Assembly (NCBI RefSeq): GCF_014842995.1
Contig: NZ_JACYXL010000015.1
Span: 1-50,927, forward strand
DNA length: 50,927 bases
Direction of reading: 5' to 3'
DNA from: Rhodanobacter sp. 7MK24
GTDB taxonomy: Bacteria > Pseudomonadota > Gammaproteobacteria > Xanthomonadales > Rhodanobacteraceae
The notes under the pieces were generated by a model that saw only the letters and a list, made by a program, of their open reading frames with translations, ran no database searches and had not been told where the DNA came from. Both the position numbers and the translations under genes were made by a program. Shown here piece by piece: positions 16,154 through 25,727 of the stretch (position 1 is its first letter; each line of letters starts with the position of its first letter).

Positions 16154-16747
16154 ATGAACCACCTGGCGCACCTGCTGCTGGCCGGCGACGACGAGGCGCT
16201 GCGCCTGGGCGGCCTGCTCGGTGATTTCGTGCACGGCGCGCCCGATCCGGCGCTGCCGCCGCGCGTGGCGCTAGGCATCAGGTTGCACCGAGCCATCGAC
16301 ACCCATACCGATCGCCATCCGGAAGTGGCGGCGGCGCGGGCGCGATTCGCGCCGCCTTACCGCCGTTATGCCGGCATCGCGCTGGATCTGTGGTTCGACC
16401 ACTGCCTGGCGCGCGACTTCGTGCATTGGAGCGCGGTGCCGCTGGCGACCTTCTCGGATACCGCACGGGCGTTGCTGTGGCGCCACGATGCGTACTTGCC
16501 GCCGGCCCTGCGCCGTTTCCGCGCCTACATGGATGCACACGACCTGCCGGCGGCCTATGCACGGAGCGAGGAGATCGGGCGCACCCTGGAAGGTGTCAGC
16601 GCGCGGCTGCGGAGGGACAACCCGCTGGGCAGCATGTTGCCGCTGCTGGTGGCGCTGGATGCGCCGCTGCGGGCGCATTTCGAGGCGTTCTTTCCGCAGT
16701 TGCGGGAGTTCGCGCAGGCGTGGATCGGGGCCAATGCGAGGGACTGA
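16154..16747 (+). CDS. acpH: Acyl carrier protein phosphodiesterase
   Basis: It removes the 4'-phosphopantetheine arm from holo-ACP. The 197-residue product begins MNHLAHLLLAGDD and has LGGLLGDFVHG with the metal-binding aspartate, IRLHRAIDTHTDRHP (HD-like metal site), YRRYAGIALDLWFDHCLARD, and a C-terminal segment with LPLLVALDAPLRAHFEAFFPQL. All of these match the AcpH/DUF479 family. An upstream ATG at 16136 would add six residues and is less likely. It is divergent from the hydrolase across only 60 bases. Confidence 0.88.
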   Translation: MNHLAHLLLAGDDEALRLGGLLGDFVHGAPDPALPPRVALGIRLHRAIDTHTDRHPEVAAARARFAPPYRRYAGIALDLWFDHCLARDFVHWSAVPLATFSDTARALLWRHDAYLPPALRRFRAYMDAHDLPAAYARSEEIGRTLEGVSARLRRDNPLGSMLPLLVALDAPLRAHFEAFFPQLREFAQAWIGANARD

Positions 16748-16856
16748 AGCAGCCGTATCGCTGGGTTCGCCCCTCATCCCGACTTTCCGCGCTCCTCAAA
16801 GCCGGTACCTTCCACGGCGGCTCCTCGTGCACTCTCCGGAGGGGAGGGGGCAAATG

Positions 16857-16883
16857 AAAACGCCGCCCAGGGGGCGGCGTTTG
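16857..16883. terminator. Rho-independent terminator between acpH and the cytochrome gene
   Basis: The arms aaacgccgccc and gggcggcgttt form an 11-bp stem with a tiny loop. It has A/T tails on both sides, so it can terminate both converging genes. Confidence 0.85.
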
Positions 16884-16907
16884 CTCTGTCCTGATTTGAG
16901 CAGGACC

Positions 16908-17429
16908 TTACTTGGCCTGGTCGACGATCCAGGTCACCGCGGCCTTCACCTGCGCATCGGTGAGCGCCGGGTTGCCGCCCTTGGCCGGCATGAAGTTGCC
17001 GTCGGGGCCGTGGTAACCCTCGGTGGCATGCTTGATCAGGGTGTCCAGGCCCTCGGCGATGCGCGGTGCCCACATCGCCTTGTTGCCCACCTTGGGTGCG
17101 CCGGCGACGCCGGCGGTGTGGCAGCTGGTGCACAGGTTGTCGAAGATGGTCTTGCCGTCGGTGGTGCCGCCATAGGCGACCTGCGAGGCGGCAGCCTTGG
17201 CTGCGGCTTCGGCCGCGGCCTGCATGGCGGCGCGGCCGGTATTGCCGGCGTATACCGCGCCGGCGGGCGCGATGCGCGCTTCGACCTGCGCCTGCACGCC
17301 CGGGTCGGTTTCCTTGGGTTCGTGGTCGTAGATGGCCAGCGCGACCAGGATCAGCACCACGGTCAGTGCCAGCAGTCCGCTGATCATTTTGGCGAACTGG
17401 TGCATGAAACCACGGTCGGAATCGTTCAT
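16908..17429 (-). CDS. Membrane-anchored cytochrome c5 family protein
   Basis: The 173-residue product has an N-terminal membrane anchor (about residues 13-35, ISGLLALTVVLILVALAIY), an alanine-rich linker (60-88) and a single class I cytochrome c domain with the heme motif CTSCH (about 100-104). The domain also has APKVGNKAMWAPRI and the axial methionine in GNFMPAKGGNPALTDAQV. It should carry electrons in the periplasm. A minus-strand -10 box TATACT lies at 17558-17563, about 130 bases upstream. The ATG at 17429 was chosen because the upstream frame is arginine/cysteine-rich and not protein-like. Confidence 0.9.
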   Translation of the reverse strand: MNDSDRGFMHQFAKMISGLLALTVVLILVALAIYDHEPKETDPGVQAQVEARIAPAGAVYAGNTGRAAMQAAAEAAAKAAASQVAYGGTTDGKTIFDNLCTSCHTAGVAGAPKVGNKAMWAPRIAEGLDTLIKHATEGYHGPDGNFMPAKGGNPALTDAQVKAAVTWIVDQAK

Positions 17430-17820
17430 GGAACCGCTCACGTAGGTACTCCAAGTCGATGATCGTGCGGAAGGCCCCTGTGGCACGCGGCATGCCAAAG
17501 GCAGCCATGCGCCCGCACCTGCACGGCAGTAATGCGGCGCGCAAGTGCATCTCACGGAGTATAGACGAAGCCACCGGCAAGTTTGGAACCGCGGCTGCGG
17601 CCGTTTGTCCAAGCCCCGCGGATGGGGCGGTGGCCCCTGTCATTTACTTACCTTTACATCTCCACATGCCATCGGTCATGCCCTACCCCTGACCACTGGC
17701 ATTGTTCCGTTTCGCTGCGCTGCACCTATGCTTCACCACAATCAGCCGGGCGCGGACCGCGTCGGCACGGGTTCCTGCATACAGTTGGTCGACACCGCAT
17801 CCACCTCGGGAGTTTTCTGC
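17430..17820. promoter_or_regulatory. Divergent intergenic region between cytochrome and RND operon
   Basis: This 391-bp interval has no gene. On the minus strand a TATACT -10 box (17558-17563) can serve the cytochrome gene. On the plus strand a GGGAG ribosome binding site precedes the adaptor ATG. An AT-richer patch (cattttacttacctttacat near 17640-17665) may contain the RND promoter, but no pair of hexamers is convincing. Confidence 0.45.
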
Positions 17821-19032
17821 ATGTCGCGTTTTTGGAAGATCGCGCTGATCGTTGTCGCGGTGGTCGTCGTGGCCCTCGTCGCCGTGCGTCTGCTGCACAA
17901 GCCGGGTGGCGCGGGCGGCCCCGGCGGCATGGGCGGGGACAAGGACAATGCGCCGGTGCCGGTCACCGTGGTGCCGGTGGCGAAGGAGAACGTGCCGGTC
18001 TACCTCACCGCGCTGGGTACGGTGCAGGCGCTCAACACCATCTCGGTCAACCCGCAGGTGGGCGGCCAGCTGATCAAGCTGGATTTCACCGAAGGCCAGC
18101 AGGTGAAGAAGGGCGACTTGCTCGCCGAGATCGACCCGCGCACCTTCCAGGCGTCTTATGACCAGGCGCTGGCCAAGCAGAAGCAGGACGAGGCTTCGCT
18201 GTCCACCGCGCAGAGCACGCTGAAGCGCAACCAGGCGCTGGTTGCCAGCGGCTACGTGGCCGCGCTGGACATGGACACCTACCGCAACAACGTGAGCCAG
18301 CTGCAGGCTGCCGTGGTGCAGGACCGCGCCGCCGCCGAAAGCGCCAAGGTGAATCTCGACTACACCCGCATCATCTCGCCCATCGACGGCGTGGCCGGCA
18401 TCCGTGCGGTGGACCCGGGCAACGTGGTGACCACCACCAGCACCATCGTCACCCTGACCCAGCTGCATCCGATCTACGTGATGTTCACCCTGCCGGAGCA
18501 GAACCTCGACCTGGTGCGCAAGGCGCAGCAGGCCGCGCCGCTGCAGGTGGCCGCGCTCGACCGCGTGGATGCGCACCCGGTGGCGAGCGACGGCATGCTG
18601 CAGGTGATCGACAACCAGATCGATTCCACCACCGGCACCTTCCGCCTGAAGTCGCAGTTCCCGAATGCGAACAACGCGCTGTGGCCGGGCCAGTTCGTCA
18701 ATGTGCGCCTGCAGGTGCGCGTGGATGACGGCGCGCTGGTGATCCCGGCCGAGGCGGTGCAGCGCGGCCCGGACGGCGACTACGTCTACCAGGTGCAGGG
18801 CGACAACACGGTCAAGATGCAGCCGGTGGTCGTCGCCGGCGAAGTGGGCGACAGCCACGTGATGATCGGCAGCGGCCTCAAGGAAGGCGAGCAGGTGGTT
18901 ACCGAGGGCCAGTTCCGCCTGAAGCCTGGCAGCAAGGTCAATCCGCTCAAGCCGGGCGAAGTGCCGCCGGCGCCCACCGAGGCCGATCTCAAGAAGGCCA
19001 AGCAGCAGGGTGCCCGTCACGGCGGCCGCTGA
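17821..19032 (+). CDS. RND efflux periplasmic adaptor (MdtA-like)
   Basis: The 403-residue product is the membrane fusion protein of a tripartite pump. It has an uncleaved N-terminal anchor (about 5-24) followed by a glycine-rich spacer, then paired lipoyl half-motifs (VNPQVGGQLIKLDFTEGQQVKKGDLLAEID and IISPIDGVAGIRAVDPGNVV) flanking a coiled-coil hairpin (about 110-175). Beta-barrel and membrane-proximal domains complete it (PGQFVNVRLQVRVDDGALVIP). The sequence is closest in style to MdtA/MuxA. Two permease genes follow, so the product probably assembles with both. No regulator or outer-membrane channel gene adjoins. Confidence 0.93.
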   Translation: MSRFWKIALIVVAVVVVALVAVRLLHKPGGAGGPGGMGGDKDNAPVPVTVVPVAKENVPVYLTALGTVQALNTISVNPQVGGQLIKLDFTEGQQVKKGDLLAEIDPRTFQASYDQALAKQKQDEASLSTAQSTLKRNQALVASGYVAALDMDTYRNNVSQLQAAVVQDRAAAESAKVNLDYTRIISPIDGVAGIRAVDPGNVVTTTSTIVTLTQLHPIYVMFTLPEQNLDLVRKAQQAAPLQVAALDRVDAHPVASDGMLQVIDNQIDSTTGTFRLKSQFPNANNALWPGQFVNVRLQVRVDDGALVIPAEAVQRGPDGDYVYQVQGDNTVKMQPVVVAGEVGDSHVMIGSGLKEGEQVVTEGQFRLKPGSKVNPLKPGEVPPAPTEADLKKAKQQGARHGGR

Positions 19033-19044
19033 TGACTGACTGAG

Positions 19045-19070
19045 ACGCCCGCCGCCGTCGCGGCGGGCGT
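19045..19070 (+). terminator. GC-rich hairpin between adaptor and first permease
   Basis: Perfect 10-bp arms acgcccgccg and cggcgggcgt enclose the loop ccgtcg, 12 bases after the adaptor stop. There is no U-run, so it is more likely a partial attenuator or an RNA-stability element adjusting adaptor-to-permease ratio than a full terminator. Confidence 0.6.
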
Positions 19071-19137
19071 ATGCACCACCTCCCGCGGCCGCGTGCCCCG
19101 GCGAGCAGGACGCCACCCGACAGCAGCACGGATACCC

Positions 19138-22100
19138 ATGGGATTCTCGACGCTCTTCATCCGCCGCCCGATCGCCACCTCGCTCCTGATGGTGGCGATC
19201 CTGCTGCTCGGCATCCTTGGCTATCGCCAGCTGCCGGTATCGGCGCTGCCCGAGATCGAGGCGCCCAGCCTGGTGGTGACCACGCAATATCCGGGCGCCA
19301 GCGCCAGCACCATGGCGGTGCTGGTCACCACGCCGCTGGAACGCCAGCTGGGGCAGATCTCCGGCCTCACCATGATGAGTTCGGACTCGTCGGCGGGCCT
19401 GTCCACCATCGTGCTGCAGTTCGCCATGAACCGCGACATCGACGTGGCCGCGCAGGACGTGCAGTCCGCGATCAACCAGGCGCGCGGCGTGCTGCCCAGC
19501 AACCTGCCGTACCCGCCGATCTACAACCGGGTGAACCCGGCCGACGCGCCGATCCTCACGCTGTCGCTGCAGTCGGACAGCCGGCCGCTGCGCGATGTCA
19601 ACGACTTCGCCGACTCCATCCTCGCGCAGAAGCTGTCGCAGGTGCCGGGCGTAGGCCTGGTGTCGATCGCCGGCAACGTGCGCCCCGCGGTGCGCATCCA
19701 GGTGAACCCGGCGCAGCTCGCCAACCTCGGACTCACGCTGGAGGACGTGCGCAGCGCGCTCACCCAGGCCAACGTCAACGCGCCCAAGGGCACCCTGAAC
19801 GGCAAGACCCAGAGTTACTCGATCGGCACCAACGACCAGCTTGCGGATGCCGCCGACTACAAGGGCACCATCATCGCGTACAAGAACAACGCGCCGGTGA
19901 AGCTGTCCGACGTGGCCAGCGTGGTCGATGGCGTGGAGGACGACCAGCTCGCCGCGTGGGCCAACGGCAAGCCGGCGGTGCTGCTGGACATCCGCCGCCA
20001 ACCCGGCGCCAACATCGTCGAGACGGTCAAGCAGATCCGCGCGATCCTCCCTGAACTGCGCTCGGTGCTGCCTGCCGACGTGCATCTCGACGTGTTCGCC
20101 GACCGCACCGTCACCATTCGCGCCTCGGTGGAGGACGTGCAGTTCACCTTGCTGTTGACCATCTTCCTCGTGGTCGCGGTGATCTTCGTGTTCCTGCGCC
20201 GGCTGTGGGCCACGCTGATCCCGTCCGTGGCGGTGCCGCTGTCGCTGCTCGGCACGTTCGGCGTGATGAGTTTCACCAGCATGTCGCTGGACAACCTCTC
20301 GCTGATGGCGCTCACCGTGGCCACCGGCTTCGTGGTGGACGACGCGATCGTGATGATCGAGAACATCGTCCGCTACATCGAGCAAGGCAAGGGCGGCCAG
20401 GAGGCGGCGGAACTGGGCGCGAAGGAAATCGGCTTCACCGTGCTGTCGCTGACGGTGTCGCTGATCGCGGTATTCCTCCCGCTGCTGCTGATGCCCGGCG
20501 TCACCGGCCGCCTTTTCCACGAGTTCGCCTGGGTGCTCACCATCGCGGTGGCGATCTCCATGCTGGTGTCGCTGACGCTGACGCCGATGATGTGCGCCTA
20601 CCTGTTGCGTCCCGACCAGTTGCCCGAGAGCGAGGACGCGCACGAACGCCACCTCGCCGCCGGCAAAGTCACCGTGTGGGCGCGGGTCGTGGGCGTGTAC
20701 GAGCGGTCGCTGGATTGGGTGCTCGACCACCAGAGGCTGATGATCCTGGTGGCGGCGGCCACGGTGGCGGTCACCGTGTTTCTCTACATCACCATTCCCA
20801 AAGGCCTGCTGCCCGAGCAGGACACCGGCATGATCACCGGCGTGGTGGAGGCCGACCAGAACGTGGCGTTCCCGGCGATGGAGCAGCGCACGCAGGCGGT
20901 GGCCGAGGCGTTGCGCAGGGATCCTGCGGTGAGCGGCGTGGCCGCCTTCATCGGCGCCGGCACGATCAATCCCACGCTCAACCAGGGACAGCTCTCCATC
21001 GTGCTGAAGGATCGCGGCCAGCGCGACGGGCTGGACAAGGTTCTGCCGCGTCTGCAGAACGAAGTGGCCAACATCCCCGGCGTGGCGCTGTACCTCAAGC
21101 CGGTGCAGGACGTGACGCTGGACAGCACGGTGTCCGCGACCGAATACCAGTACGCATTGTCGGATACCGAATCGGCCGAGCTGGCGAAGTACGCCACGGC
21201 GATGACCCAGGCGTTGCGCCAGCGGCCCGAGCTGTCCGAGGTGGGCAGCAACCTGGCCGACCAGGGCAACTCGCTCAAGCTCACCATCGACCGCGACAAG
21301 GCGAGCCGCCTCGGCGTGCCGGTGCAGACCATCGACGACACGCTGTACGACGCATTCGGCCAGCGCCAGATCTCCACCATCTTCACCCAGCTCAACCAGT
21401 ACCGCGTGGTGCTGGAGGTGGCGCCGCAGTTCCGCTCCACCACCGGTTTGCTTGATCAGTTGACAGTCCGTGGCAACGGCAACGGTGCGCTTACCGGCAG
21501 CAATGCCACCAGCTTCGGCCAGCTCACCTCCAGCAACTCGGCCACGCCTTCCGGCATCGGCAACACCGGCAACGTTGGCTTCAGCGTGGGCGCGGGCGGC
21601 ACCATCCCGCTGTCCGCGCTGGCGAGCGCGCAGGCCACCAGCGCGCCGCTGGTGATCAGCCACCAGCAGCAGCTGCCGGCGGTGACGCTGTCGTTCAACG
21701 TGGCGCCGGGCTACTCGCTGTCCGACGCGGTGACCGCGATCCACGCGGTCGAGGCGCAGCTGAACTTCCCGCCCACGCTCCGCGGCGAGTTCATCGGCAA
21801 GGCGGCGGAGTTCTCCAACAGCCTGGGCGACGAAGTGCTGCTGCTGCTCGCCGCCATCGTGGTGATCTACATCGTGCTGGGCGTGCTGTACGAGAGCTAC
21901 ATCCACCCGCTGACGATCATCTCCACCCTGCCGCCGGCCGGCGTCGGCGCGTTGTTGGCGCTGATCCTGTTCGGCATGGACCTGTCCGTGGACGGCATCG
22001 TCGGCATCGTGCTGCTGATCGGCATCGTGAAGAAGAACGCGATCATGATGATCGACTTCGCGATCGAGGCGCAGCGCAACGGCATGAACGCGCGCGCCGC

Positions 22101-22377
22101 GATCCACCGCGCCTGCCTGTTGCGCTTCCGTCCGATCATGATGACCACCGCCGCGGCCATGCTTGGTGCGCTGCCGCTGGCGCTGGGTAATGGCATCGGC
22201 GCGGAACTGCGCCGGCCGCTGGGCGTCTCTATCGTGGGTGGCCTGCTGCTGTCGCAGCTGGTGACGCTGTACACCACGCCGGTGATCTATCTGTACATGG
22301 AGCGTTTCCAGGACTGGCTGCGCGCACGCCGCGAGCGGCGTGCGCTGGCGCATGCGCAGGCCGGTAGTGCGCGGTGA
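19138..22377 (+). CDS. RND multidrug efflux permease, MdtB-like
   Basis: The 1079-residue inner-membrane proton antiporter begins MGFSTLFIRRPIATSLLMVA and follows the 12-helix RND plan. The essential transmembrane-4 Asp pair is in TGFVVDDAIVMIEN and the TM10 lysine is in GIVKKNAIMMIDF. Pore-domain features such as PGASASTMAV, VQSAINQARGVLP and YDAFGQRQIST match MdtB-type pumps. A notable extra is a Gly/Ser/Asn/Thr-rich segment of about 40 residues (roughly 780-825, bases 21475-21600) in the second periplasmic loop, where MdtB has a short turn. It is likely to form a heteromultimer with the next gene's product. Confidence 0.93.
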   Translation: MGFSTLFIRRPIATSLLMVAILLLGILGYRQLPVSALPEIEAPSLVVTTQYPGASASTMAVLVTTPLERQLGQISGLTMMSSDSSAGLSTIVLQFAMNRDIDVAAQDVQSAINQARGVLPSNLPYPPIYNRVNPADAPILTLSLQSDSRPLRDVNDFADSILAQKLSQVPGVGLVSIAGNVRPAVRIQVNPAQLANLGLTLEDVRSALTQANVNAPKGTLNGKTQSYSIGTNDQLADAADYKGTIIAYKNNAPVKLSDVASVVDGVEDDQLAAWANGKPAVLLDIRRQPGANIVETVKQIRAILPELRSVLPADVHLDVFADRTVTIRASVEDVQFTLLLTIFLVVAVIFVFLRRLWATLIPSVAVPLSLLGTFGVMSFTSMSLDNLSLMALTVATGFVVDDAIVMIENIVRYIEQGKGGQEAAELGAKEIGFTVLSLTVSLIAVFLPLLLMPGVTGRLFHEFAWVLTIAVAISMLVSLTLTPMMCAYLLRPDQLPESEDAHERHLAAGKVTVWARVVGVYERSLDWVLDHQRLMILVAAATVAVTVFLYITIPKGLLPEQDTGMITGVVEADQNVAFPAMEQRTQAVAEALRRDPAVSGVAAFIGAGTINPTLNQGQLSIVLKDRGQRDGLDKVLPRLQNEVANIPGVALYLKPVQDVTLDSTVSATEYQYALSDTESAELAKYATAMTQALRQRPELSEVGSNLADQGNSLKLTIDRDKASRLGVPVQTIDDTLYDAFGQRQISTIFTQLNQYRVVLEVAPQFRSTTGLLDQLTVRGNGNGALTGSNATSFGQLTSSNSATPSGIGNTGNVGFSVGAGGTIPLSALASAQATSAPLVISHQQQLPAVTLSFNVAPGYSLSDAVTAIHAVEAQLNFPPTLRGEFIGKAAEFSNSLGDEVLLLLAAIVVIYIVLGVLYESYIHPLTIISTLPPAGVGALLALILFGMDLSVDGIVGIVLLIGIVKKNAIMMIDFAIEAQRNGMNARAAIHRACLLRFRPIMMTTAAAMLGALPLALGNGIGAELRRPLGVSIVGGLLLSQLVTLYTTPVIYLYMERFQDWLRARRERRALAHAQAGSAR

Positions 22378-22394
22378 GTTCTTCCGCTTATTCC

Positions 22395-22537
22395 GGCGCA
22401 GGCGCGGACAAGCGCGCAGCGCGCAGAACGTACGCAGGGCGGCCCCGAAGGGGCGAGCGTAGCGAGTCATCCAGTGGCTGCATCGCCTGTCCGGACCGTA
22501 TCGCCACTGGACTCCGGCCTTCGCCGGAGTGACGGGC
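22395..22537. repeat. Dispersed repeat, copy 3, between the two permease genes
   Basis: It is inverted relative to the copy at 8834-8985. The core ccgaaggggcgagcgtagcg followed by agtcatccagtgg mirrors tggatgactcg...ctcgcccttt there. The right end, actccggccttcgccggagt followed by gacggg, is the same terminal hairpin type. The left end is degenerate. Its presence inside an operon separates the two permease frames by 218 bases. Confidence 0.7.
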
Positions 22538-22595
22538 AAAGAGAACGCACGTTGAGCAACACGATGAACCAAAGTTTCCCAACACGGTGCCGGGC

Positions 22596-25500
22596 ATGAA
22601 CATTTCCGGCATCTTCATCCGCCGTCCCATCGGCACCTCGCTGTTGGCGGCGGGCGTTTTCGTCGCCGGCCTGATCTGCTACATGCTGCTGGGCGTGTCG
22701 GCGCTGCCGGACATGCAGTTTCCCGCGATCTTCGTGCAAGCCAGCGAGGCCGGTGCGGATGCCACGACGATGGCCTCCACGGTGGCTGCGCCGCTGGAGC
22801 GGCACCTCGGCCAGGTGCCGGGCATCGAGATGATGAACTCGCACAGTTCCGAAGGCAGTACCTTCGTCTTCATGATGTTCGACGGCGGCGTGAACCTGGA
22901 TTCCGTCGCGCGCGACGTGCAGGCCGCGATCAATGCCGCGACCCCCGATTTGCCCGCCGGGGTGACGCCCAGCTACGAGAAGGCCAACCCGAACGACGAC
23001 CCCATCATCGCCATCGCGCTGACTTCGCAGACGCAATCGGCCGGCGATCTGTACAACCTCGCCGATACCCTGCTCGCGCAGCGACTGCGCCAGTTGAAGG
23101 GTGTCAGCGAGGTGGACATCGCCGGCGCCGCCACGCCGGCGATCCGCGTGGACGTGAACCTGCGCGCGCTGAACGCGATGGCGCTGTCCCCTGACGACCT
23201 GCGCAACGCGCTTACCGCCGCCAACGTCACCTCGCCGGAGGGCTTCCTGTCCAACGGCAAGACCACCATGGCGATCAGCTCCACCGCCCAACTGCACACC
23301 GCGGACGACTTCGCGAACCTGGTGATCGCGATGAAGAATTCCACGCCGGTGCGTCTGTCCGACGTGGCGCACGTCTACCAGGGCACGCAGGACGCCTACC
23401 AGTCCGCCTCGTTCCAGGGCAAGCCGGCGCTGCTGATCTACGTGTTCAAGAAATCCGACGCCAACGTGATCTCCACGGTGGACGAGGTGCGCGACCAGCT
23501 GCCGTTGCTGCGCAACTACCTGCAGCCGGGCACGAAGTTGACGCCATTCTTCGACGACACTGCCACCATCCGCGCCTCGCTGCACGAAGTGCAGGCCACG
23601 CTGCTGATCTCGCTGGCGATGGTGGTGCTGACCATGGCGCTGTTCCTGCGCCGGCTGGCGCCCACCCTGATCGCCGCGCTCACCGTGCCGCTGTCGCTGG
23701 CCGGCGGCTTCGTGGTGATGTACATCCTCGGCTTCACGCTCAACAACCTCACCCTGCTCGCGCTGGTGATCGCGATCGGCTTCGTGGTGGACGATGCCAT
23801 CGTGGTGATCGAGAACATCATCCGCCACATCGACGCCGGCATGACGCGCATGGAGGCCACGCTGGCGGGCGCGAAGGAGATCGGCTTCACCATCGTCTCG
23901 ATTACCGCCTCGCTGATCGCGGTGTTCATCCCGCTGCTGTTCGCCGGCGGTATGACCGGCATGTTCATGCACGACTTCGCGGTGACCCTGGTGGCGGCCA
24001 TCGTGATGTCGGCGCTGGTGTCGCTCACGCTCACGCCCGCGCTGTGCGGATTGTTCCTCAACGGACACGACCAGGCGGAAAAGCCGTCGCGGCTTGGCCA
24101 TGCACTGGATCGCTTCCACGCCGGCATGCAGCGCATCTACAGCCGTGCGCTGGACATCTCGCTGCGCCACGCGCTGGCGTTCGCGCTGATGCCGCTGGCG
24201 CTGATCGTGCTCACTTTCTTGCTATTCGGCGTGGTCAAGACCGGCCTGTTCCCGCAGCAGGACACCGGCCTGATCTGGGGCCGCGCCACGTCCAGCGCCA
24301 CGGTGTCCTTCGGGCAGAGCGTGAATCGCATGCAGCGCTTCACCGACATGATCCTGGCCGACCCCGACGTGGCCAGCGTAGGCACACGCCTGGGCAGCAG
24401 TCGCCAAGGCACCAGCGGTTCGTTCAACATCGACCTCAAGACCCGTGCGCAGGGCCGCAGGGACGACATGTTCACGGTGCTGGCGCGGCTCACCGCCAAG
24501 GCCACGAAATACCCCGACCTCAACCTGCGCCTGCGCCCGCTGCAGGACCTGCCCAGCGCCGGCGGCGGCGGCACCAGCCAGGGGGCGCAATACCAGATAG
24601 GCCTGCAGAGCGACAGCCTGGATGAGCTCCAGACATGGCTGCCCAAGCTGGTCAACGAGCTGAAGAAGAACCCCAAACTGCAGGACGTGGGCAGCGACGT
24701 GGACGAGCAGGGCCTGCGCCAGAACATCGTGGTCGACCGCGCCACTGCGGCGCGGCTGGGCGTGTCGCTGGGCACCATCGACGGCGCGCTGTACGACGCC
24801 TTCGGCCAGCGCCAGGTGTCCACCATCTACTCCGACATCAACCAGTATTCGGTGGTGGTGAACGCGTTGCCCAACCAGACTGCCACGCCGGAAGCGCTCG
24901 ACAAGATCTACGTGAAATCCAGCTCGGGCACCATGATCCCGATCACCGCAGTGGCCAAGCAGGTGCCGGGGTTGGCGCCCTCGTCGATCTCGCACGAGAA
25001 CCAGCAGACCACGATGGATCTGAGCTTCAATCTGGCCCCTGGCGCGAGCATGGGCGAGGCGATGGCCATCGTGCAGGCCACGGTGACGAACATGCGCATG
25101 CCGGGTGACATCAAGCTCAATCTCGGCGGCGACTTCCGGCGTTTCGACGAGGTGCAGAACGGCATGTCCCTGCTGGTGCTGGCGGCCATCCTCACCGTCT
25201 ACATCGTGCTGGGCATGCTGTACGAAAACCTGATCCACCCGGTGACCATCCTGTCCACCCTGCCGGCGGCGGGCGTGGGTGCGCTGATGGCGCTGTGGAT
25301 CACCGACACCGAGCTGTCGGTAGTGGCGCAGATCGCGCTGGTGCTGCTGATCGGCATCGTGAAGAAGAACGCGATCATGATGATCGACTTCGCCCTCGTC
25401 GCCGAACGCGAACACGGCAAGACACCGCTGGAAGCCGCGCATGAAGCCTGCCTGGTGCGCTTCCGTCCGATCATGATGACCACGATGGTGGCCATCCTCG

Positions 25501-25727
25501 CCGCGGTGCCCATCGCGGTCGGCTTGGGCGAAGGCAGCGAGCTGCGTCGTCCGCTGGGCATCGCGCTGATCGGCGGCCTGCTGATTTCGCAGAGCTTGAC
25601 CCTGCTCAGCACGCCGGCGTTGTACGTGGTGTTCTCCTGCCTTGGGGCGCGCTTCAAGGCTTGGCGCGTGCGGCGCGCCGAAAGGCGTCGCATGAGGCGT
25701 GCGTTGCCGGCACGCGTGTCAGGTTGA
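22596..25727 (+). CDS. RND multidrug efflux permease, MdtC-like
   Basis: The 1043-residue product begins MNISGIFIRRPIGTSLLAAG and has the RND plan, with the proton-relay aspartates in AIGFVVDDAIVVIEN, the TM10 lysine in GIVKKNAIMMIDF and PLRRPLGIALIGGLL-like helices at the end. It differs from the preceding permease in the pore domain and lacks the Gly/Ser insertion. Adjacent non-identical permeases sharing one adaptor are the hallmark of MdtBC/MuxBC heterotrimer pumps. A GTG at 22587 is an alternative start. No outer-membrane factor gene follows; TolC is presumably supplied from elsewhere. Confidence 0.93.
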   Translation: MNISGIFIRRPIGTSLLAAGVFVAGLICYMLLGVSALPDMQFPAIFVQASEAGADATTMASTVAAPLERHLGQVPGIEMMNSHSSEGSTFVFMMFDGGVNLDSVARDVQAAINAATPDLPAGVTPSYEKANPNDDPIIAIALTSQTQSAGDLYNLADTLLAQRLRQLKGVSEVDIAGAATPAIRVDVNLRALNAMALSPDDLRNALTAANVTSPEGFLSNGKTTMAISSTAQLHTADDFANLVIAMKNSTPVRLSDVAHVYQGTQDAYQSASFQGKPALLIYVFKKSDANVISTVDEVRDQLPLLRNYLQPGTKLTPFFDDTATIRASLHEVQATLLISLAMVVLTMALFLRRLAPTLIAALTVPLSLAGGFVVMYILGFTLNNLTLLALVIAIGFVVDDAIVVIENIIRHIDAGMTRMEATLAGAKEIGFTIVSITASLIAVFIPLLFAGGMTGMFMHDFAVTLVAAIVMSALVSLTLTPALCGLFLNGHDQAEKPSRLGHALDRFHAGMQRIYSRALDISLRHALAFALMPLALIVLTFLLFGVVKTGLFPQQDTGLIWGRATSSATVSFGQSVNRMQRFTDMILADPDVASVGTRLGSSRQGTSGSFNIDLKTRAQGRRDDMFTVLARLTAKATKYPDLNLRLRPLQDLPSAGGGGTSQGAQYQIGLQSDSLDELQTWLPKLVNELKKNPKLQDVGSDVDEQGLRQNIVVDRATAARLGVSLGTIDGALYDAFGQRQVSTIYSDINQYSVVVNALPNQTATPEALDKIYVKSSSGTMIPITAVAKQVPGLAPSSISHENQQTTMDLSFNLAPGASMGEAMAIVQATVTNMRMPGDIKLNLGGDFRRFDEVQNGMSLLVLAAILTVYIVLGMLYENLIHPVTILSTLPAAGVGALMALWITDTELSVVAQIALVLLIGIVKKNAIMMIDFALVAEREHGKTPLEAAHEACLVRFRPIMMTTMVAILAAVPIAVGLGEGSELRRPLGIALIGGLLISQSLTLLSTPALYVVFSCLGARFKAWRVRRAERRRMRRALPARVSG

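Noticed and set aside
17683..22572. Very long (1629-codon) open frame on the minus strand
   Set aside because: It is the exact antisense of the RND adaptor and first permease, histidine/arginine/glutamine-rich with no domain; an artefact of high-GC codon bias.
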